A DNA stretch of 64,000 bases from Paenibacillus mesophilus (GCF_005938385.1 NZ_VCRA01000026.1:41182-105181), one strand, 5' to 3'. Positions 9,575 through 18,208 are shown, numbered from the stretch's first letter. Made by a program: numbers and translations. The notes: a model not told the origin generated them from the sequence alone.

Positions 9575-10585
9575 TTACTTCAGGAACGTCTTTTCCGGCA
9601 GCCTGGCATCCAATCCTCCGGCCGGATCGCCCGCCACATCCGGCTCCGCCAATAGCTTTTGGACGTTCTCAAAGCTGTCGGCCGGCAGCCTTGCCCAGAA
9701 CATATAGTTCAAATGGAGCTTTTGTTGCGCTAACGTCAGATGATCTCGTACCGGAAACGGGATTTCATCGCCGGGAAGTATCGTCACATTTTCCCCACGC
9801 CGCAGAGCGTTTTGTTTTTTCAAAATATCCGCATAGTTTTCCGACTGTACCGCTGCGCCAAGCGGAACTTTCCCGGATAATTGGGCATAGAAGCGGTAAA
9901 CGCCTTTGTGCGGATCGTTCACATCCGTTACACCGATCTTGCCCGGATAGACGTCCGGCCCTCCCAGACCTACTCCGATTTCTTCCTGATAATCGATCAG
10001 CTCCTGAAGCACGACCGTCGGAAAATTCGTATACTGAATAACGACTGTATTCGGGAACGCGTCGCGCAAGCTTTTCATCATGAACTTCAAGCTTTCGACG
10101 TATTTGACATGGCTGTACTCCTCAATGCCTTCCTGCGGGTTGTTGAAATGATAGTTTGTCGCCGTTTCGGGCAGGTTGATTGCGGTCAGGCAGGGGTTGC
10201 CGTCGAATTCTTTGCCAAGCGCGCGGATGAGCTCGCCTATTCGTTCTCTTACGTTTTTATTCCAAACGACGGCATTAAGAGCCCCTACCTTGGAAATCAA
10301 AGGGCTTCCGCCGTATTCCGCACCCTTTACATAGGCGGGAATAATCGATTTCCCTTTCGTGAAACCCTTATATTGAAGCTGAATGACAAGAAACTTGCCA
10401 TGCCTTCCGAGGAAATCCAGATCTTTCTTGATTTCGGAGAAATCGTACTGCCCCTTCTCAGGCTCGAGATCCTTCCATTGATACGCCTTCTGTACGCCTT
10501 TGAAATGTTGCAGGATATACTGCTCCGTGATACTGTCCGCGCCAATAAATACGTAGTGACCCGGCTGCCATTTTCCTTGTTTCAT
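9575..10585 (-). CDS. GH-A-like TIM-barrel glycosidase (signal peptide lost to mutations)
   Basis: The 336-residue product begins MKQGKWQPGHYVFIG and contains YQWKDLEPEKGQYDFSEIKK, typical of GH5/GH42-like barrels; INLPETATN may hold the acid/base glutamate. The ATG at 10585 has AGAAGGAG six bases upstream. A longer in-frame start at 10687 gives a Cys/Arg-rich leader that does not look real. In another frame the DNA just upstream encodes VFAIATLLCTVLSSCK, a clear lipoprotein signal, but it has no start codon (ATG is followed directly by TAA) and is out of frame. The ancestral protein was probably an exported lipoprotein; the present product, if made, is cytoplasmic. Confidence 0.65.
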   Translation of the reverse strand: MKQGKWQPGHYVFIGADSITEQYILQHFKGVQKAYQWKDLEPEKGQYDFSEIKKDLDFLGRHGKFLVIQLQYKGFTKGKSIIPAYVKGAEYGGSPLISKVGALNAVVWNKNVRERIGELIRALGKEFDGNPCLTAINLPETATNYHFNNPQEGIEEYSHVKYVESLKFMMKSLRDAFPNTVVIQYTNFPTVVLQELIDYQEEIGVGLGGPDVYPGKIGVTDVNDPHKGVYRFYAQLSGKVPLGAAVQSENYADILKKQNALRRGENVTILPGDEIPFPVRDHLTLAQQKLHLNYMFWARLPADSFENVQKLLAEPDVAGDPAGGLDARLPEKTFLK

Positions 10586-10712
10586 CCCATTCTCCTTCTC
10601 CGTTTGTGCAGGTAGGGTCTGTCCCGGCAATCTTGCAGCTGGATAAGACCGTACACAGCAATGTCGCAATAGCGAATACGGCTGCATTTTGGATCGTTTC
10701 TCTTTACATCGA

Positions 10713-11717
10713 CTATTTCCATAGCAAGGAGACGCCGATGTAATCCTCCGTCTGATTTTGCAGGCCGTCGTAAGCCTTCGCCGCTTCCTCCGGCCTCAGC
10801 CGGTGAGAGATGAGCGGTTCGATGTGCAACCGTCCGGATTGTACCCAGTCGAATGTGGTCAGCTGAATGTCTCTCAGCCGGTCGGGGTCGTTAAAGTTGA
10901 GCGCACCGCGCAGGGACAGCCAGCGGAAATGAATGTCGGCCAACAGCTCGGTCAAGTTCCCCTCTACCGGCGTTCGCGGCGTCCCGAGCAGGACGACCTG
11001 ACCGAAGCTCGCTGCGGCATTCATCGCTTGCCGGATCACAGCGCTGTGCCCGACGGCATCGACGGTGACGGCGCACATGTCTCCCCCGGTAATCTCGCGG
11101 ATCCGCTCGGTCACCTCATCGGGGGAGCCATGTACCGTATACGGAATTCCGCACGACTCGGCCAATTCGCGTCTTCTTGCCGCAGGATCGACGCCGATCA
11201 CGCGGCAGCCCATAATTCGGTAAGCTTGTGCCGCGAAGTTGCCGACCAGACCGAGACCGAATACGGCGACCCATCCATTGCGAGGGATGTCCGTTACGTG
11301 CAGCGCCGTCGCGGAGATGCTGGCAAGCCGTGTCGCAGCCGCTACCGAGGCGTCCATGCCCTCCGGCACCGGCACGATCAGCCCGCCCGCCTTGGCGATT
11401 GTAGCCGAGCCGTGCTTGCCGTGCAGAAACACGCGGGCGCCCGGCCCGAAGTCTCGCACGTTTCGCCCGATGGCGCGTATGGTTCCGACGCTGGCATAAC
11501 CGGCCTTCCACGGGTAGGCGTTCCAGGAACCTTGTTCATACACCTTCGGTGTCTTGGCTGTCAGTATGGCAAGCTCCGTTCCCGCACTGATGAAGGAGGC
11601 CTCCGTTTCAATCAGAAGCTCGCGATCCCCCAGCTGATCCTCGGTCCACGAAGCCTCCTGAAGCTCGATCCGATCCTTGTCGACGAATACAATCTGTTTA
11701 CCGTTCAGTTCTATCAT
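10713..11717 (-). CDS. Zinc-type medium-chain dehydrogenase/reductase
   Basis: A 334-residue MDR-superfamily protein: a GroES-like N-terminal domain (SFISAGTELAILTAK) and a Rossmann domain with FGLGLVGNFAAQAYRIMG. It lacks the classical cluster of four structural zinc cysteines. It probably oxidises a sugar or polyol hydroxyl with NAD(P) in the cytoplasm. The chosen ATG (MIELNGKQIVF) has GGAGG six bases upstream; an upstream extension to 11795 lacks support. It sits between the TIM-barrel isomerase and the glycosidase on the same strand, as expected for a sugar oxidation-isomerisation pathway like those involving Gfo/Idh/MocA partners. Confidence 0.82.
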   Translation of the reverse strand: MIELNGKQIVFVDKDRIELQEASWTEDQLGDRELLIETEASFISAGTELAILTAKTPKVYEQGSWNAYPWKAGYASVGTIRAIGRNVRDFGPGARVFLHGKHGSATIAKAGGLIVPVPEGMDASVAAATRLASISATALHVTDIPRNGWVAVFGLGLVGNFAAQAYRIMGCRVIGVDPAARRRELAESCGIPYTVHGSPDEVTERIREITGGDMCAVTVDAVGHSAVIRQAMNAAASFGQVVLLGTPRTPVEGNLTELLADIHFRWLSLRGALNFNDPDRLRDIQLTTFDWVQSGRLHIEPLISHRLRPEEAAKAYDGLQNQTEDYIGVSLLWK

Positions 11718-11822
11718 TCTATAACCTCCAATAATATACAGGCCTGCACGGCAGTTGCCGCCGTCTCTCAGCCGTTTCATAATGTGCGAAGCCATCTTGC
11801 CGGCGGCTCCTTGCGTTCCGAT

Positions 11823-12731
11823 TCATCGGTCCCTCTCTCCGAACCCCGCCGTCAAGCCGGATCCGGGAACATTGCGCAGAAAGCTTGCCGCCATCGACAA
11901 TCCTTGCTTTGTTTTCTCCGCCGTCCCGCTCCACACCGGATCCTCATGCTCAATGCTGACCGCTGCGGCATAACCGATCTCGTGCAGGGCCGAGAGGAAT
12001 CGTGTCCAATCGAGCTCTCCCAGCCCCGGCAGCCGGTAGCGCCACCACGTGAAATCGGTAAGAATACCGGTACGGCGCAACCTGTCGCGATCGATTTCCG
12101 TATCCTTCGCATGGACGTGAAAGATGCGTCGGCCCAGCTCCCGTATCGGAGCGTACGGGTCCATAAACTGCCACATCAAATGTGACGGGTCATATGCAAT
12201 CCCGAGACGCGGGCTGTCCAGACGTTCGAACAACAGGGACCACATTTCCGGAGATATGGCGATATTCCCCATGAGCGGGCAGTTCTCCAGAGCGATTTTG
12301 ACACCGCTCTTCTCTGCAGCTTCCAGTACACGTCCGAGCCACGATACGACCTCATTCAGGCTGCGTTCAGGCAGCGGCCGTATCGAATCGTACGAATCGT
12401 ATCGTTCGTCCGTTCGCCTGTTATGAATGCCCGTAGAAGTCACTACCACGGGAATGCCGAGCCTCCCGGCCATTTCAATTCTCCGCAGCAGCTCGGTGCG
12501 GTGAGCATCGGCCTCTTCACGGTTGCTGCTCAGAAAGTTTCGGCAGTAGGTAAGCGCTTTAACTTGGACTTTTCCGGCTTCGATTATACCGGCGTATGCG
12601 CTTTCATCAAGCGGAAGCTTCGGTCCGACCTCCATGGCCTTGAAGCCGTGACTCTCCGCCCATGCCGCCATCTTTTCAATGTTGTTCATTTCTTCGCTGA
12701 CAAGAGCGTTAGTTAGAAAGGCAAGCTTCAT
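11823..12731 (-). CDS. Sugar phosphate isomerase/epimerase (TIM barrel)
   Basis: About 302 residues with family hallmarks: VKIALENCPLMGN around residue 150, GIAYDPSHLMWQ, IFHVHAKDTEID and SIEHEDP, which supply Glu, Asp, His and Glu metal ligands. It is likely an isomerase or epimerase acting on a keto sugar made by one of the neighbouring oxidoreductases. The ATG at 12731 (MKLAFLTN) has GGGGAG just upstream; an ATG at 12743 is also possible but overlaps that site. It lies 106 bp upstream of the MDR gene. A 17-bp ROK-type palindrome (12749-12765) overlaps its promoter region. Confidence 0.85.
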   Translation of the reverse strand: MKLAFLTNALVSEEMNNIEKMAAWAESHGFKAMEVGPKLPLDESAYAGIIEAGKVQVKALTYCRNFLSSNREEADAHRTELLRRIEMAGRLGIPVVVTSTGIHNRRTDERYDSYDSIRPLPERSLNEVVSWLGRVLEAAEKSGVKIALENCPLMGNIAISPEMWSLLFERLDSPRLGIAYDPSHLMWQFMDPYAPIRELGRRIFHVHAKDTEIDRDRLRRTGILTDFTWWRYRLPGLGELDWTRFLSALHEIGYAAAVSIEHEDPVWSGTAEKTKQGLSMAASFLRNVPGSGLTAGFGERDR

Positions 12732-12748
12732 TTCGCTCCCCATTTATG

Positions 12749-12765
12749 TTAATTTATTGAATTAA
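12749..12765 (-). promoter_or_regulatory. 17-bp palindrome TTAATT-N5-AATTAA (candidate ROK operator)
   Basis: TTAATT TATTG AATTAA lies immediately upstream of the isomerase ribosome binding site. An identical-armed palindrome (TTAATT AAATG AATTAA) lies upstream of the oxidoreductase at 15.2 kb. Both flank the ROK regulator gene, and AT-rich palindromes of this kind are normal for ROK/XylR repressors. Confidence 0.55.
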
Positions 12766-12838
12766 TTATTAAGACAAAAAAAGTAAACACCGGTGCCGAT
12801 CGTCATTCCAATCAATCGACACCTATCCGGCCGCCGCT

Positions 12839-13990
12839 TCAATTCGGATCGCCGAAAAATTCACCGTGCATGGCCAACGCCGCCGCACCGATCATGCCGA
12901 TCCCCCTACCCAGCGTGGAAGCGGTAATCTCTATTTGCGAGTGACGCGCCGTGACTGACCGTTCGCGAACAACGTCACGGATTTCCTTCAGCAGCGGCAG
13001 CTCCTTCGAAGCGAGGCGGCCTCCGACTACTATTCGCTTCACATGGAGCATGTTAAGGAACGAGACGAGCACCTTGCCGATCATACGACCGGCCTCATGC
13101 AGCTGCTCGACCGTCTTCGGGTCTTCCTCCCGGTACTTCAAGAACAATTCGTCCATTTGGGAAAGCCCGAGCGTCTCCAGAATTGACGATTCGGACGCAT
13201 AACGCTCCAGACAGCCTCGATTGCCGCACCAGCATGGAATTCCGTCCGGGATGTATGTCATGTGACCGAAGCCGAACTCCCCCGTTTCCGTATATCCGCT
13301 GCGAAATATCGTATCATTAATGACCAAGCCGGAGCCGATGCCGGTACCGATGAAGACGGACATAAAATCGGACAAGTCCTTGCTGTCGCCGAACATCTTC
13401 TCGCCAAGCGCCATTGCGCGGACGTTGTTATCGACATAGGCGGGCAGCCCGAAACGCTCTTCCAGCCAAGCCGCCAGAGGGATATCGGACCAGCCGGAGC
13501 GGATCCAGTTGACTACACCCGTTCGGAAGCTGACGAACCCGAAAATACCTGCGCCAATTGCACGAAATATTCTCCCCGGACGATTCGAGATATAGCGTTC
13601 CATCCGCTCCTGCAGAACATGAAGGAACTCTTCCGAGGTCAGCGACGACAGCTCATGGGTTTCCGGATCCTCGACCTCCCCCTTCAGGTTAATAGAGCCG
13701 ATTTCCACCCGACGCAAGCTGATATGCACCCCGAGCACCCAGTAAGCATCCGCGTTCAACTCCATTCCGATTCGTCTTCGGCCCGTTCCGGAAGCGCTTA
13801 AGCTGCCGGCCTCTGTAATCAGATTGTCGTTCATCAGCTCGCGAGTAATGTTCGTAATCGTAGCGGGCGTTAGCTTAGTCAGCTCTGCAATTTCCTGCCG
13901 GGATATGAGAGAATGACGAAATAACGTCTGCAGTACCAGGCTGCGATTCATTTGTTTCGTACGGGCGGTATTATGTCCAACTCTTTTCAC
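12839..13990 (-). CDS. ROK family transcriptional repressor (XylR/NagC type)
   Basis: About 383 residues: an N-terminal winged helix (ISRQEIAELTKLTPATITNI) followed by the ROK sugar-kinase-like fold with FMSVFIGTGIGSG and the zinc motif PCWCGNRGCLERYAS. Such proteins repress sugar genes until they bind a sugar or sugar phosphate. GTG at 13990 is chosen because AGGTGA lies four bases before it; TTG at 14008 is the in-frame alternative. The gene lies between the Gfo/Idh/MocA gene and the isomerase, each preceded by the same 17-bp palindrome, so autoregulation and local control are likely. Confidence 0.88.
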   Translation of the reverse strand: MKRVGHNTARTKQMNRSLVLQTLFRHSLISRQEIAELTKLTPATITNITRELMNDNLITEAGSLSASGTGRRRIGMELNADAYWVLGVHISLRRVEIGSINLKGEVEDPETHELSSLTSEEFLHVLQERMERYISNRPGRIFRAIGAGIFGFVSFRTGVVNWIRSGWSDIPLAAWLEERFGLPAYVDNNVRAMALGEKMFGDSKDLSDFMSVFIGTGIGSGLVINDTIFRSGYTETGEFGFGHMTYIPDGIPCWCGNRGCLERYASESSILETLGLSQMDELFLKYREEDPKTVEQLHEAGRMIGKVLVSFLNMLHVKRIVVGGRLASKELPLLKEIRDVVRERSVTARHSQIEITASTLGRGIGMIGAAALAMHGEFFGDPN

Positions 13991-14003
13991 GAATTCACCT
14001 AGT

Positions 14004-14026
14004 TTCAATAGTCATCTTTATTGAAT
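14004..14026 (-). promoter_or_regulatory. Inverted repeat TTCAATA-N8-TATTGAA at the ROK start
   Basis: Arms TTCAATA (14004-14010) and TATTGAA (14019-14025) overlap the region just upstream of the ROK gene. The half-site TTCAAT is the one used in the composite operators at 1.1 and 17.1 kb, but the spacing differs. It may be an autoregulatory site or a cross-control site. Confidence 0.4.
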
Positions 14027-14049
14027 CATAATGATGATCCGGCCCGATG

Positions 14050-15213
14050 TCAAAACGATTTCATCTCTTCAGCGACACCGCACTGTACGGATACCCATGA
14101 AGAGTCACCCTTGGCGCTGCGCAGACATGCGTCGATAAAGCGCAAGCCGTACACTCCATCCTTGAAGCTCGGGTAGTCGGAATCGAGCTCTCCGGCGGGC
14201 AAGCCCGACCGCCATTTCCCAACCGCCGATGCGTAAGCGCGATATAGATTGGCGAAAGACTCATAGGTGCCCTCCGCATGGCCGCCGGGAAGACGGTTGT
14301 ATGCCGCAGCCTCCGGGTAGAGCGGCTCCCTTCCCCGCGAATACAAACGAACCGGTTCGCCCTTCAAACATACGCGCAGGTCGTTCGGTTGCTCCTGCTC
14401 CCATTCGAGAGTCCCTTTCGATCCGTGTACCCGAATGACGAATCGGTTCTTGCTGCCGATTGCGAGCTTCGTGCACCAATACATCCCGTTCGTTCCGCCT
14501 TCATACCGAACCAGCAGCTTGGCGTCCGTCTCCAAGCCGTTCTCCAGGCCGGCGCCGCTGAACATGGCGCATAAGGAGGAGATACGCAGTCCCGTCATGT
14601 AATGCACGGTATGTTCAATGTGGGTACCGATATCGGCCACGGCAAACGATTCGCCCTGAACCATCGGATCGGTACGCCAATTGCTCCCCTTCCGGGTCGG
14701 ATTCGCAATCCCTTCCTGGGCATATTCGGCTACCACACTTCTCAGCTGTCCGATATCTCCGCGGCGAATCATCTCGCGAGCCTGTTTGACCATCGGATAA
14801 CCCGAAAAAGCGTAGGTAACCGCGCAGGGAAGCCCGCGCTCCGCGGATAAGGCTGCCAGTTCCTCTCCCTGGGACAGCGTAAAGGCGAGCGGCTTATCGC
14901 ACATGACGGGTATGCCCTTAACCAGAAAAGCTTTCACGATCTCATAGTGTGAGTCGTTCGGTGTCGCGACGACTGCAAAATCGATGCCGTCCTCCCGCTT
15001 CGCCTCGCTCTCCGCCATCTCCGCGTAGGAAACATATATACGCGAGTCATCTAACCCGAGCATACGGCCGGTAGTCGTATTGTTGTCATGCCGGCGCGAG
15101 AAGCAGCCCGCCGTAAGCTCGCATAAGCCGTCGAACATGGCACCTTTGCGGTGTACGTCACCGATAAATGCGCCCTCCCCTCCGCCGATCATGCCGTAAC
15201 GAAGTTTTCCCAT
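14050..15213 (-). CDS. Gfo/Idh/MocA family oxidoreductase
   Basis: 387 residues. The N-terminal Rossmann fold starts LRYGMIGGGEGAFIG and carries CDKPLA, the variant EKP motif whose Lys is usually catalytic. The C-terminal beta-sheet domain contains VADIGTHIEHT. The enzyme oxidises or reduces a sugar or inositol hydroxyl with NAD(P). The ATG at 15213 is preferred because homologues begin at this point; an in-frame GTG at 15276 would overlap the promoter palindrome. The ROK gene follows after about 60 bp and the isomerase after that, which supports a coregulated oxidation-isomerisation route. Confidence 0.87.
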   Translation of the reverse strand: MGKLRYGMIGGGEGAFIGDVHRKGAMFDGLCELTAGCFSRRHDNNTTTGRMLGLDDSRIYVSYAEMAESEAKREDGIDFAVVATPNDSHYEIVKAFLVKGIPVMCDKPLAFTLSQGEELAALSAERGLPCAVTYAFSGYPMVKQAREMIRRGDIGQLRSVVAEYAQEGIANPTRKGSNWRTDPMVQGESFAVADIGTHIEHTVHYMTGLRISSLCAMFSGAGLENGLETDAKLLVRYEGGTNGMYWCTKLAIGSKNRFVIRVHGSKGTLEWEQEQPNDLRVCLKGEPVRLYSRGREPLYPEAAAYNRLPGGHAEGTYESFANLYRAYASAVGKWRSGLPAGELDSDYPSFKDGVYGLRFIDACLRSAKGDSSWVSVQCGVAEEMKSF

Positions 15214-15281
15214 ATCCAATACCACACCCTTACCGCATCGGGGATCCGTGAAATACGCAACCATCCCTCTTCGCACATTTA

Positions 15282-15298
15282 TTAATTAAATGAATTAA
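15282..15298 (-). promoter_or_regulatory. 17-bp palindrome TTAATT-N5-AATTAA (candidate ROK operator)
   Basis: TTAATT AAATG AATTAA shares both arms and spacing with the site at 12749-12765. It lies upstream of the Gfo/Idh/MocA gene that precedes the ROK gene. Confidence 0.55.
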
Positions 15299-15510
15299 CT
15301 ATCGTCACAGCCATTATATACCTACGTCCGGAAATGCTCAACACTTATTTTTGAGTCGGCCAAGCCTGTTTTCCTTCCTATAATCAGCTGCGTTCCGATA
15401 GGGAGCTGCTCACTTTCCATATTATAAGAACGCGGTCTTTCCTAAAAACCCCCTTTCTCAAATGATTGCGAAATAAGTCAATACTCCGTTATTCCGTACA
15501 TGTTGAAAAC

Positions 15511-15553
15511 AGAAAAGGCGGCCGCGGACTCTATACGAAAGTCCATGACCGCC
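15511..15553 (-). terminator. Terminator after the second sulfatase gene
   Basis: Read on the minus strand, GGCGG...GGACT pairs with AGTCC...CCGCC around a TTCGTATAG loop, and TTTTCTGTTTT follows. It lies about 35 bp past the sulfatase stop and separates it from the oxidoreductase gene. Confidence 0.7.
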
Positions 15554-15585
15554 CTGCCCTCTTTCTGCTATAGCAATAAAAGGTT

Positions 15586-17043
15586 CTAGAAGTCTTTGAA
15601 GCTCTCCTCGCTTTTTCCGGGAGAGACAGGTCCTAATTGTCCGAAGCCCTTGACCGGCGCATACACTCCATCCTTATCCGGATTCACGTATTTCCCGAAC
15701 CATTCGCCAAGGCGAAAACGCAACGAATGCAGCACGTCCTCGCATTGCGGATCGCCAATTTTATTGATGTCCTCGTTCGGATCGTGATTCAAATCATACA
15801 GCTCATGCGGTCCGTAGGGATACCGGTGTACATATTTCCAATCCTTGGTACGAATCATTCTAACCGGACCGTACTCGTCGTATATTACGATGTTCTCATG
15901 ATCGGATCCGGATTCTCCTCGAAGCAGTCCAGCGAAGCTTATTCCCGGTAGCTCCGTTTCCGGGTTATGCTCAAGTCCCGCAAAATCTAATAAAGTAGGG
16001 AACACATCGTATTGGCTTAACAGTTCCGTCCTAACCTGACCTGCGGGTATCACGCCGGTATGACGGAATATAGCCGGAACTTTCACTGAGGTATCGAACA
16101 TATTGAGCGGGAACGTTCCGTTGCCTTTGCCCCAAATACCATGGTGCCCCATGTTCATTCCGTTATCACCCATAAAAATAACAAGGCAATTGTCTTGCAT
16201 CCCCAGCTGCTCCAGTTGATCCATAATCCGTCCGATTCCTGCATCCATAGCCGTAATAGACGCGTAGTAGCCTTTAAGAAGCTCCTTGCGTTTCTCCCCG
16301 ACCCCATACGGGCAAGTTCTGCTTTGGTCCGGGTGCAACGGCATCTCGGGAGCCGAATGGAACGGGCAATCGTCATACAAGGCAACGTACTCCTCCGGAT
16401 GCTCTGAACGTTCCCAAGGAGAATGTGGCGCGGTATAATGGACGCTCAAATAAAAAGGCTTATCCTCCCGAGCCATCTCACTCAGAAATTGCAGAGCATG
16501 CTCCGTAATGAAATCGGTAATATACCCTTCTTCGATGGAAATCTTTCCATCCTTTACGATATCCGGCTTCATATAGGAACAACCGCCTCGTGCGATCGAG
16601 AACCAGTGATCAAAACCTTTATGCGGGACCGCGTTATTACCCAGATGCCATTTACCGCTTAAGGCGCAGGTGTAATTCGCTTGAGCAAGCAGCTCCGTAT
16701 ACGTCGTCTGTCCTTCCAAATAATCGATAGCCACTCGCTCGTCGCTAAACACTTTGCTCGAACCCACATCCTCCTCTAGCTCGCTCTTATTCACATTGCC
16801 TGAGCGAATCCAATCATGCACGCCGTGCTGGGATGGAATACGCCCCGTCACGATTGATGCGCGCGCCGGCGAGCAGACCGGAGAAGCGCAGAAGAAATTG
16901 TCGAACCGGACGCCCTCCGCCGCCAACCGATCCAGGTTCGGAGTGCGAATCTCATCATTACCCGCACAGCCAAGTGCCCAAGCTCCCATGTCATCGGCTA
17001 ATATAAACACGATATTAGGCTTTTTGTTTTTCGAATCCGGCAT
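15586..17043 (-). CDS. Sulfatase (Cys-type)
   Basis: 485 residues, alkaline phosphatase superfamily. D17-D18 (ILADDMG) are metal ligands; C57-S-P-A-R61 (VCSPARASIVTGR) is the textbook formylglycine signature; SGKWHLGN supplies the conserved Lys and His; FMGDNGMNMG completes the metal site. There is no signal peptide, so it is probably cytoplasmic and acts on imported sulfated mono- or oligosaccharides. It is distinct from the first sulfatase (no C-terminal accessory domain). The ATG follows AGGAGG by nine bases. A composite TTCAA operator lies 40-75 bp upstream and a strong terminator follows, so it is probably its own transcription unit. Confidence 0.92.
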   Translation of the reverse strand: MPDSKNKKPNIVFILADDMGAWALGCAGNDEIRTPNLDRLAAEGVRFDNFFCASPVCSPARASIVTGRIPSQHGVHDWIRSGNVNKSELEEDVGSSKVFSDERVAIDYLEGQTTYTELLAQANYTCALSGKWHLGNNAVPHKGFDHWFSIARGGCSYMKPDIVKDGKISIEEGYITDFITEHALQFLSEMAREDKPFYLSVHYTAPHSPWERSEHPEEYVALYDDCPFHSAPEMPLHPDQSRTCPYGVGEKRKELLKGYYASITAMDAGIGRIMDQLEQLGMQDNCLVIFMGDNGMNMGHHGIWGKGNGTFPLNMFDTSVKVPAIFRHTGVIPAGQVRTELLSQYDVFPTLLDFAGLEHNPETELPGISFAGLLRGESGSDHENIVIYDEYGPVRMIRTKDWKYVHRYPYGPHELYDLNHDPNEDINKIGDPQCEDVLHSLRFRLGEWFGKYVNPDKDGVYAPVKGFGQLGPVSPGKSEESFKDF

Positions 17044-17080
17044 GTCGGATGACCTCCTGCGGGGAGCTCCTCCCCGTTGG

Positions 17081-17120
17081 TATTCAATTATTTTTATTAT
17101 AGTTCAATATAATTGAATTT
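17081..17120 (-). promoter_or_regulatory. Composite TTCAA operator upstream of the sulfatase
   Basis: A TTCAAT half-site at 17083 is followed 20 bp later by TTCAA TATAA TTGAA (17103-17117). Layout, spacing and intervening sequence match the site at 1075-1112. It is located where a repressor would block the sulfatase promoter. Confidence 0.55.
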
Positions 17121-17154
17121 CAATAAGAAAAACGACTATCGTCGTATTTCAAGG

Positions 17155-17246
17155 ATGAGCGACCGCGGTTTAGCGGAAGTTTATTCTTGGTAAGGAAAGT
17201 CTCACTTCGCTTTAACGCTTTAGCGAAGTTAAAATTTCCTTATCGA
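17155..17246. repeat. Interspersed repeat with CGCTTTAACGCTTTAGCG core (copy 1)
   Basis: CTTGGTAAGGAAAGTC followed by TTCGCTTTAACGCTTTAGCGAAG can fold on itself (TTCGCT/AGCGAA). A related copy lies at about 51545-51635, 34 kb away. Such repeats in different intergenic spaces are likely small mobile or transcript-processing elements. Confidence 0.45.
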
Positions 17247-17255
17247 CAGAAAAAC

Positions 17256-17286
17256 AGAGGGATGCTCAGCTTCAAAGCACCCCTCT
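17256..17286 (-). terminator. Terminator of the XRE-cupin gene
   Basis: On the minus strand AGAGGG and TGCT pair with AGCA and CCCTCT, followed by GTTTTTCTG. The hairpin starts right at the stop codon of the regulator gene. Confidence 0.7.
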
Positions 17287-17854
17287 ACTCTTCTTCCTGA
17301 TTCGCCGGATGGGTCTCGCCCGTATCGGCAAACACAGCCAAATATTTAACTTCCTCGGTTATGGGATTCAGCGTATGCTCTTCCAGCGAGTTGAAGTAAA
17401 CGCTATCTCCCGGCAGCAACGTGTACTCCACACCTCCTACCTTATATCTCATTTGCCCTTCCAGCATATAAACGAACTCGTGCCCGGTGTGCGAAAACAC
17501 GTGCTGTTTAATTTCATCCTTACGCGCATGAAACAGAAACGGCTGCATCAGCTTGTCCTTCAATTCTGGCGCAAAGGTGTAGAAGGAGTAGCCCTTATTC
17601 GTGGAGATCAGGTTTCCCTCGATTGCCTCCTTCTTCGTAAGAATGGTACCAACCTGTTCGTTTTCGCCCAACAGATCCGATACCCGTACCCCTAAAGCAT
17701 TGGCTATTTTGACCAATGTGGAAATCGGGGGCATCGTTTTGCCGTTTTCTATTTTGGAAAGCAGACTGTTCGTAAATCCGCACACCTGCGCGATTTCATT
17801 CAGCGTCCTTCTTTGCGACTTGCGGAAGTACTTAATCCGTTTGCCCAACTCCAT
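17285..17854 (-). CDS. XRE-cupin transcriptional regulator
   Basis: 189 residues: an N-terminal XRE helix-turn-helix (RTLNEIAQVCGFTNSLLSKIENGK) and a C-terminal cupin (HTGHEFVYMLEGQMRYKVGG, then LLPGDSVYFNSLEEH) that probably binds a small ligand. The ATG at 17854 has AGAGG nine bases upstream; a TTG three codons earlier is possible. The upstream region carries TATAATTCAAC (17892-17902), related to the half-sites of the composite operators at 1.1 and 17.1 kb, so this protein is the leading candidate to bind them. That link is inference from proximity and motif similarity. Confidence 0.88.
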   Translation of the reverse strand: MELGKRIKYFRKSQRRTLNEIAQVCGFTNSLLSKIENGKTMPPISTLVKIANALGVRVSDLLGENEQVGTILTKKEAIEGNLISTNKGYSFYTFAPELKDKLMQPFLFHARKDEIKQHVFSHTGHEFVYMLEGQMRYKVGGVEYTLLPGDSVYFNSLEEHTLNPITEEVKYLAVFADTGETHPANQEEE

Positions 17855-17863
17855 TGGCAGCAA

Positions 17864-18208
17864 CCTCTTTTTTTAGCATCTTGACTATAACTATAATTCA
17901 ACACTACGGGAAGATTCAACTTCACCTCGAAATGAAAAGCTTTCCCCTGCCCAAAATGGCGGAGGAAAGCTCGCTCTATCTTATCTCTGTAAAGTCGTAT
18001 TAAACGCGCAAAAAACTCAAGCGCCGACGGTCGGGCTCCTGCGGGCCGGGTGCCGGCTTGGCATCATGGTTTCCCTTATCAACGCGGCGCTGGAGGCAAT
18101 GGCTACGCCGTACACTGAGGAGAGCCCTGGCATGATTTGTAGCCCCATTGCGCCGAAGCCGCGGCGAATCTCCATCGGCTCCGGCTTATGTATGCGCAGA
18201 AGTTTCAG
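17864..18208. other. Intergenic region with hairpin; no convincing gene
   Basis: It contains the XRE promoter region, a stem AGCTTTCC/GGAAAGCT (17938-17971) without a strong T-tract, and about 200 bp of GC-rich sequence beyond the isomerase stop. One minus-strand frame (GLQIMPGLSSVYGVAIASSA) has a protein-like look but no start, ribosome site or recognised family. It may be debris of a deleted gene. Confidence 0.3.

Noticed and set aside
10758..12185. A 475-codon plus-strand frame opposite the MDR and isomerase genes
   Set aside because: It spans two well-supported minus-strand genes and shows no domain features.
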